A stretch of DNA of 44,107 bases from Thiofaba sp049322715 (GTDB lineage: Bacteria > Pseudomonadota > Gammaproteobacteria > Halothiobacillales > Halothiobacillaceae): assembly GCA_049322715.1 (NCBI GenBank), contig JBMOQP010000045.1, positions 1 to 44,107 of the forward strand, read 5' to 3'. The number at the start of each line of letters is the position of its first letter. Within the stretch, counting starts at the first letter, position 1. Positions 1 to 9,706 of this stretch are shown here, piece after piece. The notes under the pieces were generated by a model. That model saw only the letters and a program-made list of their open reading frames with translations, ran no database searches and was not told the origin of the DNA. Made by a program: the position numbers and the translations under genes.

Positions 1-131
1 AGGACGGGCGGATCACGCGCGTGCAGAGCCCGCGCTACCTGCCGCTGGACGCCGGTCCGGTGCAGCACAGCCTGGCCGCGCTGTACACCCACGCGTGGAT
101 GAAGTCCTTCACCGACGATTGCTTTGCGTAA
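1..131 (+). CDS. C-terminal end of an unidentified protein (5' truncated by window)
   Basis: An open frame enters from the left edge (codons in phase from base 3) and ends at TAA 129-131. It encodes the last 42 residues of a protein, containing SPRYLPLDAGPV and finishing HAWMKSFTDDCFA. I do not recognise the family. It lies 30 bases before the small oxidase subunit gene on the same strand, so it could be the first gene of the oxidase cluster or simply its neighbour. No transmembrane segment is visible in this tail. Confidence 0.55.
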   Translation, partial: DGRITRVQSPRYLPLDAGPVQHSLAALYTHAWMKSFTDDCFA

Positions 132-161
132 TCGGAACCACGACATCAGGAGAAGAGCATC

Positions 162-302
162 ATGACTCCGGAAGAAGAGAAAAAGATTCTCGAGAGCTCA
201 CCGGTTGGTACCTGGACGATCCTGGCCATCTACGGCGTGCTGTTCACGCTGGCCTGGCTGTGGATGTGGTTCCGCTTCATCAGCCACGGCCCGGTGAACT
301 GA
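162..302 (+). CDS. 46-aa single-helix protein, ba3-type cytochrome oxidase subunit IIa-like
   Basis: A 46-residue ORF with ATG at 162 and TGA at 300-302. AGGAG at 148-152 is a good ribosome binding site. The first 14 residues are charged (MTPEEEKKILESSP); residues 18-40 form one hydrophobic helix rich in Trp and Phe, followed by a short polar tail. Its place 13 bases before the CuA subunit gene, together with its size and topology, matches the tiny one-helix subunit IIa of B-type (ba3) oxidases, which packs beside subunits I and II. Family assignment rests on position and topology because such short proteins carry little sequence signal. Confidence 0.7.
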   Translation: MTPEEEKKILESSPVGTWTILAIYGVLFTLAWLWMWFRFISHGPVN

Positions 303-315
303 GGGAGAAGACGAC

Positions 316-810
316 ATGGCAACGATTCATATCGATCCGCTCGAGAAACGCTGGATCTGGGTGGTGGGCGGCATCGTCGCCCTCTCCATCGCCATCCAGG
401 TCTATTTCGCGGCGACCGCGAACATCCATCCGCCGAGCAACGTGGAGGTGATCGACTCCGCCAAGCTGCACCTGGATGGCGAGTTCGCCGAGGACAAGCT
501 GGGCGTGAAGCAGGAGACCGACGGTTCCTACACCGTCACCATGGTCGCGGCACGCTACGGCTTCTATCCGCAGAACATCGAGGTGCCGATGAACACCCCG
601 GTCAAGCTGCGCATCGCCAGCCTGGATGTGCTGCATGGCCTGCACGTGCCCTACAGCAACATGAACACGATGGTGGTGCCGGGCTACGTGTCCGAGGTCA
701 ACACCCAGTTCACCCGGGAGGGCGACTTCCCGATGATCTGCAACGAGTACTGCGGCCTGGGCCACGACTACATGTACGCCAAGGTGCATGTGACCGCCGG
801 CAAGTCCTGA
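316..810 (+). CDS. Cytochrome c oxidase subunit II, ba3-type (CuA protein)
   Basis: A 164-aa subunit II of a B-type heme-copper oxidase, which accepts electrons from cytochrome c at the dinuclear CuA centre. Residues 13-33 are a single N-terminal membrane anchor; the rest is a periplasmic cupredoxin domain. CuA ligands are readable: H107 in DVLHGLH, then C142, E144, C146, H150 and M153 in CNEYCGLGHDYM. The 35-residue gap between H107 and C142 equals that of the Thermus ba3 protein as I recall it. Thermus uses Gln where this protein has E144. The short length, with one helix instead of two, also fits the ba3 class. Subunit I follows after 14 bases. Confidence 0.93.
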   Translation: MATIHIDPLEKRWIWVVGGIVALSIAIQVYFAATANIHPPSNVEVIDSAKLHLDGEFAEDKLGVKQETDGSYTVTMVAARYGFYPQNIEVPMNTPVKLRIASLDVLHGLHVPYSNMNTMVVPGYVSEVNTQFTREGDFPMICNEYCGLGHDYMYAKVHVTAGKS

Positions 811-824
811 AGGAGATCTGAAGA

Positions 825-2507
825 ATGAGCATTACTGCAGAACAAGCAGCGGATCTCGCGGCGGCAGCGCGCGAACCCTCCGCTGTCGTCAAGGCGCAGG
901 GCAAAAGCCTCGGCCTGTCACACATGTGGGTTGGCTTCGCCGCCCTCGGACTCGGCCTGGTGATGGGGCTGTTCCAGGTGATGGAGCGCAGCGGCTTCTT
1001 CCCCGGCCTGGAGAGCACCGCCCTCTACTTCGCCTCGGTATCCACGCACGGCGTGCTGCTCGCCTTCGTGCTGTCCACCAACTTCATCATGGGCTTTGGC
1101 TATCACACGATGGCCAACAGCATCAAGCAGCCGCTGTGGAGCCCGCTGTTCTCCTGGGTGGGGTTCGGCGTCAACGTGCTGGGCATCGTGCTGGCGGCCT
1201 CGGTGCTGCTGACCGGCCAGGCCTCGGTGCTCTACACCTTCTATCCGCCGGAGATGGCGCATCCGCTGTTCTACATTGGCGCGACCTTGGTCGTGGTCGG
1301 CTCCTGGTTCTGGGTGGTCGACATGATCGTCGGCATGACCCAGTGGAAAAAGGCCAATCCGGGCAAGCCTGTGCCGGTGGTCATGTTCGGCACCACCATG
1401 AACGCGCTGCTGTGGATCTGGGCGAGTCTCGGCGTCGCTGCGGAGGCCCTTTTCCAGCTGCTGCCGCTTGCCCTGGGGCTGGTGGATACCATCGATCCGG
1501 GCCTGGCGCGCACCCTGTTCTCCTGGACCCTGCACCCGATCGTGTATTTCTGGCTGCTGCCGGCGTATGTCGCGCTGTACAGCATCCTGCCCAAGGAAGC
1601 CGGCGGCAAGCTGTTCTCCGATGAGATGGCGCGCGTGGCCTTTGTCATGCTGTTCATCTTCTCCGTGCCGATCGGCTTCCACCACCTGTACATGGACCCG
1701 CAGCAGGCCGCCGGCTGGAAGCTGCTGCACATGTTCGGCACCTTCATGGTGGCCGTGCCGACCTTCATCACCGGCTTCACCGTGCTGGCCTCGCTGGAGA
1801 TCGCCGGCCGCCTGCGCGGCGGCAAGGGCCTGTTCGGCTGGATTGCCGCGCTCGACTGGGGCAATCCCGTCGTCCTCGCGGGCATCTTCGCCCTCCTGAT
1901 GCTGACCGTCGGTGGCTGGGGTGGCGTGGTCAACGCGTCCTACTCCATGGATTCCATGGTCCACAACACCCAGTGGGTGACCGGCCACTTCCACCTGATC
2001 TTCGGCGGTACCACCGTGATCATGTACCTCGCCGCCGCCTACTGGCTGTGGCCGAAGATCACCGGCCGCCAGCTGCACTCGCGCAAGATGGCCGTGGTGC
2101 AGATGTGGACCTACTTCATCGGCATGGTGGTGCTGACCGGCCCCTGGCACATCCTGGGGCTCCTGTTCCAGCCGCGCCGGGTTTCCAGCACTCCCTACGA
2201 CTCCGAGCTGGTCGCCCAGTGGGGCGGGCATGAGGCGCTGATGATCGTGGGCGCCGCGGTGCTGGTCTTCTCGGGCATCCTGTTCATCTACAACCTGGTC
2301 AGAACCCACTTCAACGAGGCTCCCGAGGCGGACACCCGGGTCGAGTACGCCGTGGCCATCCACGAGCCGATGCGCGTGCCCAACATCCTCAACAGCCTGA
2401 CGTTCTGGAACTGGGCGATGCTGGCCTACATGATCGTCAGCTACGGCTACCCGATCCTGCAGTTCGCCTTCATCGGCACGCCTGGCGTCATCCCGTGGGG
2501 GTATTGA
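825..2507 (+). CDS. Cytochrome c oxidase subunit I, ba3-type
   Basis: A 560-aa polytopic catalytic subunit that reduces oxygen to water at a heme-CuB centre and pumps protons. Key residues: H75 (STHGVL) as one low-spin heme ligand; H237 and Y241 in HPIVYFWLLPAY (CuB ligand and its cross-linked tyrosine); H286-H287 in GFHHLY (CuB); H388 and H390 in TGHFHLIFGG (high-spin and low-spin heme ligands). The HPIVYFWLLPAY and GFHHLYMDP blocks are typical of B-type oxidases, and A-type K-channel signatures are missing. AAGGAG at 810-815 supports the ATG at 825. It is co-transcribed with the CuA subunit upstream and with cytochrome c4, which starts 3 bases after its stop. Confidence 0.95.
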   Translation: MSITAEQAADLAAAAREPSAVVKAQGKSLGLSHMWVGFAALGLGLVMGLFQVMERSGFFPGLESTALYFASVSTHGVLLAFVLSTNFIMGFGYHTMANSIKQPLWSPLFSWVGFGVNVLGIVLAASVLLTGQASVLYTFYPPEMAHPLFYIGATLVVVGSWFWVVDMIVGMTQWKKANPGKPVPVVMFGTTMNALLWIWASLGVAAEALFQLLPLALGLVDTIDPGLARTLFSWTLHPIVYFWLLPAYVALYSILPKEAGGKLFSDEMARVAFVMLFIFSVPIGFHHLYMDPQQAAGWKLLHMFGTFMVAVPTFITGFTVLASLEIAGRLRGGKGLFGWIAALDWGNPVVLAGIFALLMLTVGGWGGVVNASYSMDSMVHNTQWVTGHFHLIFGGTTVIMYLAAAYWLWPKITGRQLHSRKMAVVQMWTYFIGMVVLTGPWHILGLLFQPRRVSSTPYDSELVAQWGGHEALMIVGAAVLVFSGILFIYNLVRTHFNEAPEADTRVEYAVAIHEPMRVPNILNSLTFWNWAMLAYMIVSYGYPILQFAFIGTPGVIPWGY

Positions 2508-2510
2508 TTC

Positions 2511-3248
2511 ATGAAGAATAAGACCATGAAAAACAAGTTCGTTGCGAGCATGGCGGCCGTGGGGGCCACCCTCCTGGCTGCCCCGCTGATGGCCGCCGAG
2601 CACGGGGGCGCCGCGGCGCAGGGGCCTTCCAGCAATGTGGCCTGGACCGCCGAGCAGATGCGTTTCGTCGCCAAGGGTGATGCAGGCCGGGGTGGGCAGC
2701 TGAACCGCCAGCTGTTCTGCGCATCCTGCCACGGCGACGCGGGTGTCGCCCAGTCGGGCAACTGGCCCTCCATCGCCGGGCAGCGCGCCGAGTACACCTT
2801 CAAGATGCTGAAGGACTACAAGGACGGCAAGCGCCACGGCAGCCAGGCTGCCGAGATCATGGTGCGGGTCGCCCAGCAGATGAGCGACCAGGACATGGCC
2901 GACGTGGCGCAGTTCTACGCCAGCTTCGAGCTGCCCAAGCTGCCCACGGGAGTGAGCTTCGACGCCGCCATGGCCGAGCAGGCCAAGCCGGTGGTGGTGC
3001 GCGGCGACGGCAAGCGTCTGCTGGCCCCCTGCCAGGCCTGCCACGGGCCGAATGGCGAGGGTGCGGTGACCGACACGCCGGCCCTGGCCGGCCAGACGCC
3101 CGACTACTTCATCAAGACCATGCGTGAGTACAAGTCCGGTGCCCGCGCCAGCGACGTCTACTCGCGCATGCGCCTGATCGCGCAGTCGCTCTCGGACGAG
3201 GAGATCGTGCAGATGGCGCATTACTATGCGGGCATGACTGCGAAGTAA
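2511..3248 (+). CDS. Diheme cytochrome c4, probable electron donor to the oxidase
   Basis: A 245-aa exported cytochrome with two heme c sites, CASCH (70-74) and CQACH (174-178), each in one of two similar halves, as in cytochrome c4. Residues 10-29 form a signal peptide with likely cleavage near LMAAE. The gene directly follows subunit I, implying that it feeds electrons to CuA. Two starts are possible: ATG 2511 (used here) or ATG 2526, five codons later. Neither has a strong ribosome binding site, so translation may couple to the preceding gene. A perfect terminator follows the stop. Confidence 0.92.
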   Translation: MKNKTMKNKFVASMAAVGATLLAAPLMAAEHGGAAAQGPSSNVAWTAEQMRFVAKGDAGRGGQLNRQLFCASCHGDAGVAQSGNWPSIAGQRAEYTFKMLKDYKDGKRHGSQAAEIMVRVAQQMSDQDMADVAQFYASFELPKLPTGVSFDAAMAEQAKPVVVRGDGKRLLAPCQACHGPNGEGAVTDTPALAGQTPDYFIKTMREYKSGARASDVYSRMRLIAQSLSDEEIVQMAHYYAGMTAK

Positions 3249-3271
3249 GCCGGCGCGCGATCACCCTCCGC

Positions 3272-3311
3272 AAAGGCCCCGCAAGCACCGTTTGCGGGGC
3301 CTTTTTCTTTT
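3272..3311 (+). terminator. Rho-independent terminator of the oxidase operon
   Basis: A perfect 13-bp stem (AAAGGCCCCGCAA at 3272-3284 pairing with 3292-3304), a 7-base loop, and then a T-rich run through 3311. It lies 24 bases after the cytochrome c4 stop and separates the structural oxidase genes from the copper-assembly genes. Confidence 0.9.
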
Positions 3312-3326
3312 CCATACAGTGCCCCG

Positions 3327-5780
3327 ATGGACAATTCTTCCTGTTTTCACTGCGGCCTGCCGGTGCCTGCCGGCATCGACCTGCGCCACCCGGTCCTCGG
3401 TCAGGAGCGCTCCTTCTGCTGTGCCGGCTGCCACGCGGCCTGCAAGACCATCGTCGATGCCGGTTTCGAGGACTACTACCGCTACCGGGAACAGCAGGGC
3501 GAGATCAGCCCGGGGGTCCTGCCGGACGTGCTCAGGAACCTCGCCCTCTATGACCGGCCGGAGATCCAGCAGGGCTTTGTCCGCACGGACGGGGAGTTGC
3601 GCGAGGCGGCGCTGATCCTGGAAAACATCCGCTGCGCCGCCTGCCTGTGGCTGAACGAGCAGCACCTGCGGGCGCAGCCCGGCGTGGTCGACGTGCAGCT
3701 GGACTACGCCAGCCAGCAGGCGCGGGTGAGGTGGGATCCCGCGCGCATCCGCCTGAGCGACATCCTGCATGCGATCACGGCCATCGGCTACGTGGCCCAT
3801 CCCTACGACCCCGCCCATCGCGAGCGCCTGCTCGAGCAGGAGCGCAGGCGCAGCGTCGAGCGCCTGCTGTTCTCCGGCATGCTGGGCATGCAGGTCATGA
3901 TGTTCGCCCTCGCCACCTACTGGATGGGCGGTGTCAATGCGCAGGGCGAGCTGGAGCTGTGGGAGACGATCGGCCGCTGGACCTCGCTCGCCATCACCTT
4001 CGTCATGCTGGTCTATTCCGGCGCCGATTTCTTCGTCGGCGCCTGGCGCGACCTGAGGAACCGGCAGCTTGGCATGGACGTCCCGGTCGTGCTCGGGCTG
4101 GTCACCGCCTGGGCCGGCAGCCTGTGGGCCACGATCGTGGCGGACGTGGATGTCTATTTCGACTCGATCGGCATGTTCATCTTCTTTGTCCTCCTCGCGC
4201 GGGTGGTCGAGCTGAAGGGGCGCATGGCGGCGGCCGATGCCCTCGACCGGCTGATGAAGGTCATCCCGCCCACGGCCCTGCGGGTGGAGGAGGGCAGGGA
4301 GGTCGAGGTGCCGGTGGTCGATCTCAGGCCGGGCGACGTCGTCCGCCTGCGCCCGGGCGACAGCGCGCCGGTGGACGGTCGTCTGTTGGGCGGGGCCAGC
4401 AGCTTCGACGAGTCGCATCTCACCGGGGAGTCGGTGCCGGCCTTGCGTCGCGACGGGGACTGGGTGAGCGCCGGCAGCTGCAATGTCGACCAGCCGGTAC
4501 TGATGCGGGTCGAGCGGGTCAGTGCCGACTCCACCATGAACGAGCTGCAGCGCCTGATGGACCAGGGGCTATCCGTCAAGCCGAGGGTGGCGGAACTGGC
4601 CGAGCGCATCTCGGCGCCGTTCGTCGCAGGCGTGTTGATCCTGGCCGTGTTGACGGCCCTGGGTTGGTGGTTCATCGATCCCGCCCGGGTGCTGCCCATC
4701 GTCATCGCGGTGCTGATCATCACCTGCCCCTGCGCCCTCGCGCTCGCCACGCCGGTGGCGCTGGCCATCGCGGCGGGACGCTTCGCCTCGCTCGGCATCC
4801 TGCCGATGCGCATCGCCGCGGTCGAGGCCCTGGCCCTGGCCGATACCCTGGTGCTGGACAAGACCGGCACCCTGACTTCCGGCCGTCCCAGGCTGAGTGA
4901 GGTGCGGCTGCTGAACGGCATGGACGAACAGCAGGCGCGAGCCCTGGTCGCATGTATGGAACGCCACTACGAACACCCGCTGGCCCATGCCCTGCGCGAG
5001 GGTATCGCCCCGCTCGAGGCGGAGATCGCGGTGCGCAACCACCCCGGCCAGGGGCTGGAGGCGGAGCATGGAGGGGCAGTCTGGCGCCTGGGGACGCCCG
5101 AGTTCGCCCTCGCCGGGGGGGCGCTGGCGGACGCCGACCGCGACTGGCTGCGGGCACAGGTGGAGGACGGCGGGATCGTGGTGGCTCTCGGCCGGGCGGG
5201 CGAGGCGCGCGCCCTGTTCGTCCTGCACGACGCAGTGCGCGAGGGGGCGGAGGCGTTCGTGCGCGAGGCGAAGAAACTCAGGCTGCGCCGGGTGGTCATC
5301 CTCAGCGGCGACCAGCCCGGAGCTGTGGCCCATCTGGCGCGCCGGATCGGGGTCGATGAGTGGCATGGCGGAATGCGGCCGGAGGACAAGCTGGCCTGGA
5401 TCCGCCAGGCCCAGGTGGAGGGGGCGACGGTGCTGATGGCCGGAGATGGCATCAACGATGCGCCGACCCTGGCTGCCGCGCAGGTCTCCGTTTCTTTCGG
5501 GGCGGCGACCACCCTGGCGCAGCTGCACAGCGATTTCGTCCTGCTCGGCGCGGACCTGCGCGTGCTGACCAGCGCGATCCTTCTGGCGCGCCACACGCGG
5601 CGCAACACCCGCCAGAACCTGGGCTGGGCCGCGGGCTACAACCTGCTCGCCGTGCCGTTCGCGGCGCTGGGTTTCGTCACCCCCTGGCTGGCGGCGATCG
5701 GCATGTCGCTCAGCTCGCTGCTGGTGGTGGGCAACGCCCTGCGCCTACGACGCCTGGGTTTGCCAAGCGGCAATAAATGA
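3327..5780 (+). CDS. ccoI: CcoI/FixI-type copper-exporting P1B ATPase for oxidase assembly
   Basis: An 817-aa copper P-type ATPase that moves copper from cytoplasm to periplasm for insertion into oxidase. An N-terminal Cys-rich region (CFHC at 6-9, CCAGC at 31-35) typical of CcoI/FixI precedes an HMA domain with CAAC (103-106). Next come membrane helices, the actuator TGES (366-369), the CPC metal-transport motif (467-469), the phosphorylation motif DKTGT (511-515), an HP dipeptide (550-551), and the hinge GDGIND (706-711). All catalytic residues are present. No clear ribosome binding site precedes ATG 3327. Sco and PCu(A)C genes follow, so this is a copper-delivery block serving the upstream oxidase. 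Confidence 0.93.
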   Translation: MDNSSCFHCGLPVPAGIDLRHPVLGQERSFCCAGCHAACKTIVDAGFEDYYRYREQQGEISPGVLPDVLRNLALYDRPEIQQGFVRTDGELREAALILENIRCAACLWLNEQHLRAQPGVVDVQLDYASQQARVRWDPARIRLSDILHAITAIGYVAHPYDPAHRERLLEQERRRSVERLLFSGMLGMQVMMFALATYWMGGVNAQGELELWETIGRWTSLAITFVMLVYSGADFFVGAWRDLRNRQLGMDVPVVLGLVTAWAGSLWATIVADVDVYFDSIGMFIFFVLLARVVELKGRMAAADALDRLMKVIPPTALRVEEGREVEVPVVDLRPGDVVRLRPGDSAPVDGRLLGGASSFDESHLTGESVPALRRDGDWVSAGSCNVDQPVLMRVERVSADSTMNELQRLMDQGLSVKPRVAELAERISAPFVAGVLILAVLTALGWWFIDPARVLPIVIAVLIITCPCALALATPVALAIAAGRFASLGILPMRIAAVEALALADTLVLDKTGTLTSGRPRLSEVRLLNGMDEQQARALVACMERHYEHPLAHALREGIAPLEAEIAVRNHPGQGLEAEHGGAVWRLGTPEFALAGGALADADRDWLRAQVEDGGIVVALGRAGEARALFVLHDAVREGAEAFVREAKKLRLRRVVILSGDQPGAVAHLARRIGVDEWHGGMRPEDKLAWIRQAQVEGATVLMAGDGINDAPTLAAAQVSVSFGAATTLAQLHSDFVLLGADLRVLTSAILLARHTRRNTRQNLGWAAGYNLLAVPFAALGFVTPWLAAIGMSLSSLLVVGNALRLRRLGLPSGNK

Positions 5781-5824
5781 CTATAAATTGCCCTGATGAA
5801 TCATCACGCAGAAGGACATCGCCC

Positions 5825-6487
5825 ATGACGCAGCGCATCTTTGGCAAGGCTCCGCTGGCGGTCACCATCTTCCTCCTGCTCATGGCGGCGCTGGTCGTTG
5901 CCGTCTACCTCAAGTGGCAGCGTGCCAACGTTGACCTGGCCGCCGTGGTGGAGCCGTCGGTGCTGCGCATCGTGCCGCAGCCCATCCCCGTGCCCGAGGC
6001 GACGCTTACCCGCATGGACGGCGCAGCCTTCGGCCGGAAGGACCTGACCGGCAAGTGGACCTTCCTCTACTTCGGCTACACCCTCTGCCCTGATGTGTGT
6101 CCGACCGAGCTGTCCGCCCTTGCCGGCGTGGCCGATATCCTGCGCCAGAAGGGCGTGCGGGCGCCTTGGCAGATGGTGTTCGTTTCGGTCGATCCGGAGC
6201 GCGACACGCCGGATCAGCTGGCGAAGTTCGTTACTTATTTCGATCCCGGCATCATCGCCGCGACCGGTGCGCAGACCGAGCTGCGCATCATGGCCCAACC
6301 GATCGGCGTGGGCTGGGAGAAGGCGGCCCTTCCGACCGCCAACGACGCGCCCTCCAGCGCCTACCTGATCAACCACACCACCTCGATCCTGCTGATCAAC
6401 CCACAGGGGGAAATGGTGGGCGCGTTTCCCACCCCCCATGCCCCCGAGGCCATGGCCAAGGCCTTCCTGGCCGTCATCCACGAGTGA
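5825..6487 (+). CDS. Sco1/SenC/PrrC-family copper chaperone
   Basis: A 220-aa membrane-anchored thioredoxin-fold protein that delivers copper to, or reduces, the CuA site. Residues 9-29 are an N-terminal helix. The copper motif is C88-P-D-V-C92 plus H184 (INHTTS), the standard Sco set. The frame stays open back to an ATG at 5777 overlapping the ccoI stop, but ATG 5825 is preferred because AAGGA lies at 5812-5816 and the helix then begins near the N-terminus. PCu(A)C follows after 8 bases. Confidence 0.9.
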   Translation: MTQRIFGKAPLAVTIFLLLMAALVVAVYLKWQRANVDLAAVVEPSVLRIVPQPIPVPEATLTRMDGAAFGRKDLTGKWTFLYFGYTLCPDVCPTELSALAGVADILRQKGVRAPWQMVFVSVDPERDTPDQLAKFVTYFDPGIIAATGAQTELRIMAQPIGVGWEKAALPTANDAPSSAYLINHTTSILLINPQGEMVGAFPTPHAPEAMAKAFLAVIHE

Positions 6488-6495
6488 GTAACTTC

Positions 6496-6966
6496 ATGCG
6501 TTCCTTCCCCCTGCGTTCAGTCATGCTCGCCACCGTACTGTCCCTGCCTCTCGCCGCCCTGGCCGAGGTGAAGGTAGTCGAGCCGTGGATCCCCGAGGCG
6601 CCGCCCACCGCCCACGCGATGGCCGCCTTCATGGTGCTGGAGAACGACGAAGACCGTCCGGTCAGGGTCGTCGCCGCTCACGCCCCCGGCTTCGACACCA
6701 TCGAGCTGCACAAGTCGGTGGAGGAGAATGGTATGCACAAGATGCTCAGGCAGGACGCGCTGGTGATCCCGGAAATGGGTAGCCTCGAGCTGCGTCCCGG
6801 CGGCTACCACGTCATGCTCATCGGCGTGCACGAGCCCCGGCCCAAGGCCGGCGACGTCATCCCGATGCGCCTCGATCTCGAGGGAGGGAAGTCCATCGAG
6901 TTGAAGGTCCCGGTGAAGAGGCGCGCGGACATGATGCAGCGCATGCAGAACATGCAGGGGCACTGA
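6496..6966 (+). CDS. Periplasmic copper chaperone PCu(A)C
   Basis: A 156-aa exported protein with a signal peptide (1-23, cleavage after ALA). It carries the complete copper site H72-X10-M83-X21-H105-X-M107 of the PCu(A)C family, which passes Cu(I) to Sco or directly to the oxidase CuA centre. The C-terminus is Met- and His-rich (DMMQRMQNMQGH) and could bind additional copper. A GTG at 6484 overlapping the sco stop is an alternative start; ATG 6496 places the signal peptide normally. Confidence 0.92.
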   Translation: MRSFPLRSVMLATVLSLPLAALAEVKVVEPWIPEAPPTAHAMAAFMVLENDEDRPVRVVAAHAPGFDTIELHKSVEENGMHKMLRQDALVIPEMGSLELRPGGYHVMLIGVHEPRPKAGDVIPMRLDLEGGKSIELKVPVKRRADMMQRMQNMQGH

Positions 6967-6970
6967 ACCC

Positions 6971-6998
6971 TTGTAATGGCGGCCAATGCCTCTATCCT
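6971..6998 (+). promoter_or_regulatory. Candidate sigma70 promoter for rlmE
   Basis: TTGTAA (6971-6976), a 16-base spacer, and TATCCT (6993-6998), 28 bases before the rlmE start. The match is moderate. The short gap after the copper genes and the change of function support a new promoter here. Confidence 0.4.
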
Positions 6999-7026
6999 TC
7001 ATTTCCCCTTTTGACGAGGCAGAGGC

Positions 7027-7650
7027 ATGGCCCGCAGCGTGAGCAGCCAGCGCTGGCTGCATGAACACTTCACCGATACCTACGTGCAGCGCGCCAAGCA
7101 GGAAGGCTGGCGCTCGCGCGCGGTCTACAAGCTGATCGAGATGCAGGAGAGGGACCGCGTCCTGCGCCCCGGCCAGGTCGTGGTCGACCTCGGCGCCGCG
7201 CCGGGCGGCTGGTCGCAGTACGCCGCGGGTGTGATCGGCGACCAGGGCCGCCTGTTCGCCCTCGACATCCTGCCGATGGACAGCTTCGCCGGGGTGGACT
7301 TCATCCGGGGCGACTTCACCGAACAGGCCGTGTTCGAGCAGTTGCTCGAACGTCTCGAGGGGCGCACCGTGGATGTGGTCCTGTCCGACATGGCACCCAA
7401 CATGAGTGGCCAGGATTCGGTCGACCAGCCGCGCGCGATGTACCTCGCCGAACTTGCGGTCGACTTCGCCACCCGCGTGCTGGGGCCGCAGGGCGTCTAC
7501 CTCGTCAAGCTGTTCCAGGGAGCGGGTTTCGATGCCTACCTGCGCGACCTGCGCAGCCAGTTCGCCAGCGTGACCATGCGCAAGCCCGGCGCTTCCCGCT
7601 CACGTTCCAGGGAGGTTTACGCCCTGGCACGGAACCCGCGCGTGGTATAG
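7027..7650 (+). CDS. rlmE: 23S rRNA U2552 2'-O-methyltransferase
   Basis: A 207-aa RrmJ/FtsJ methyltransferase acting on the 23S rRNA A-loop. The SAM motif VVDLGAAPGGWSQYA lies at 52-66. The catalytic K-D-K-E tetrad is K35, D121, K161 and E196. Length matches the family. ATG 7027 follows GAGGCAGAGG. The rlmE-ftsH order is the classical gammaproteobacterial pairing; the usual yhbY upstream is replaced here by the copper chaperone genes. Confidence 0.96.
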   Translation: MARSVSSQRWLHEHFTDTYVQRAKQEGWRSRAVYKLIEMQERDRVLRPGQVVVDLGAAPGGWSQYAAGVIGDQGRLFALDILPMDSFAGVDFIRGDFTEQAVFEQLLERLEGRTVDVVLSDMAPNMSGQDSVDQPRAMYLAELAVDFATRVLGPQGVYLVKLFQGAGFDAYLRDLRSQFASVTMRKPGASRSRSREVYALARNPRVV

Positions 7651-7651
7651 T
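7624..7651 (+). promoter_or_regulatory. Candidate ftsH promoter overlapping the rlmE stop
   Basis: CTGGCA (7624-7629), a 16-base spacer, and TATAGT (7646-7651). The -10 covers the rlmE TAG stop and lies 42 bases before the ftsH start. The -10 is good and the -35 only fair. A heat-shock promoter could also lie here, but none is obvious. Confidence 0.35.
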
Positions 7652-7693
7652 CCTTCAAACCCTTACGTCCTTTAGATTGATCGAGGCCATCCC

Positions 7694-9634
<1,941 letters not shown>

Positions 9635-9646
9635 TCTCGAAGGCCG

Positions 9647-9683
9647 TACCCCGCCCCGCGGGGTATTGGCCATGGTTGGCCAA
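9647..9683 (+). repeat. Two abutting perfect hairpins between ftsH and folP
   Basis: TACCCCGC with its inverse around CCC (9647-9665) is followed with no gap by TTGGCCA with its inverse around TGGT (9666-9683). Both stems are perfect (8 and 7 bp). No T-run follows, so an intrinsic terminator is unlikely. They may protect the ftsH mRNA end or attenuate readthrough into folP. Confidence 0.6.
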
Positions 9684-9706
9684 TGGGCCTGAGAGGAGGG
9701 ACCAGC

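Noticed and set aside
918..3221. Minus-strand 767-aa open frame across the oxidase genes
   Set aside because: It is antisense to well-conserved coxA and cytochrome c4, is His/Gly/Arg-rich low-complexity, and matches no family: a GC-rich shadow frame.
5777..5824. Longer N-terminus for Sco
   Set aside because: ATG 5777 overlaps the ccoI stop without its own ribosome binding site, whereas ATG 5825 has AAGGA and puts the anchor helix at the N-terminus.
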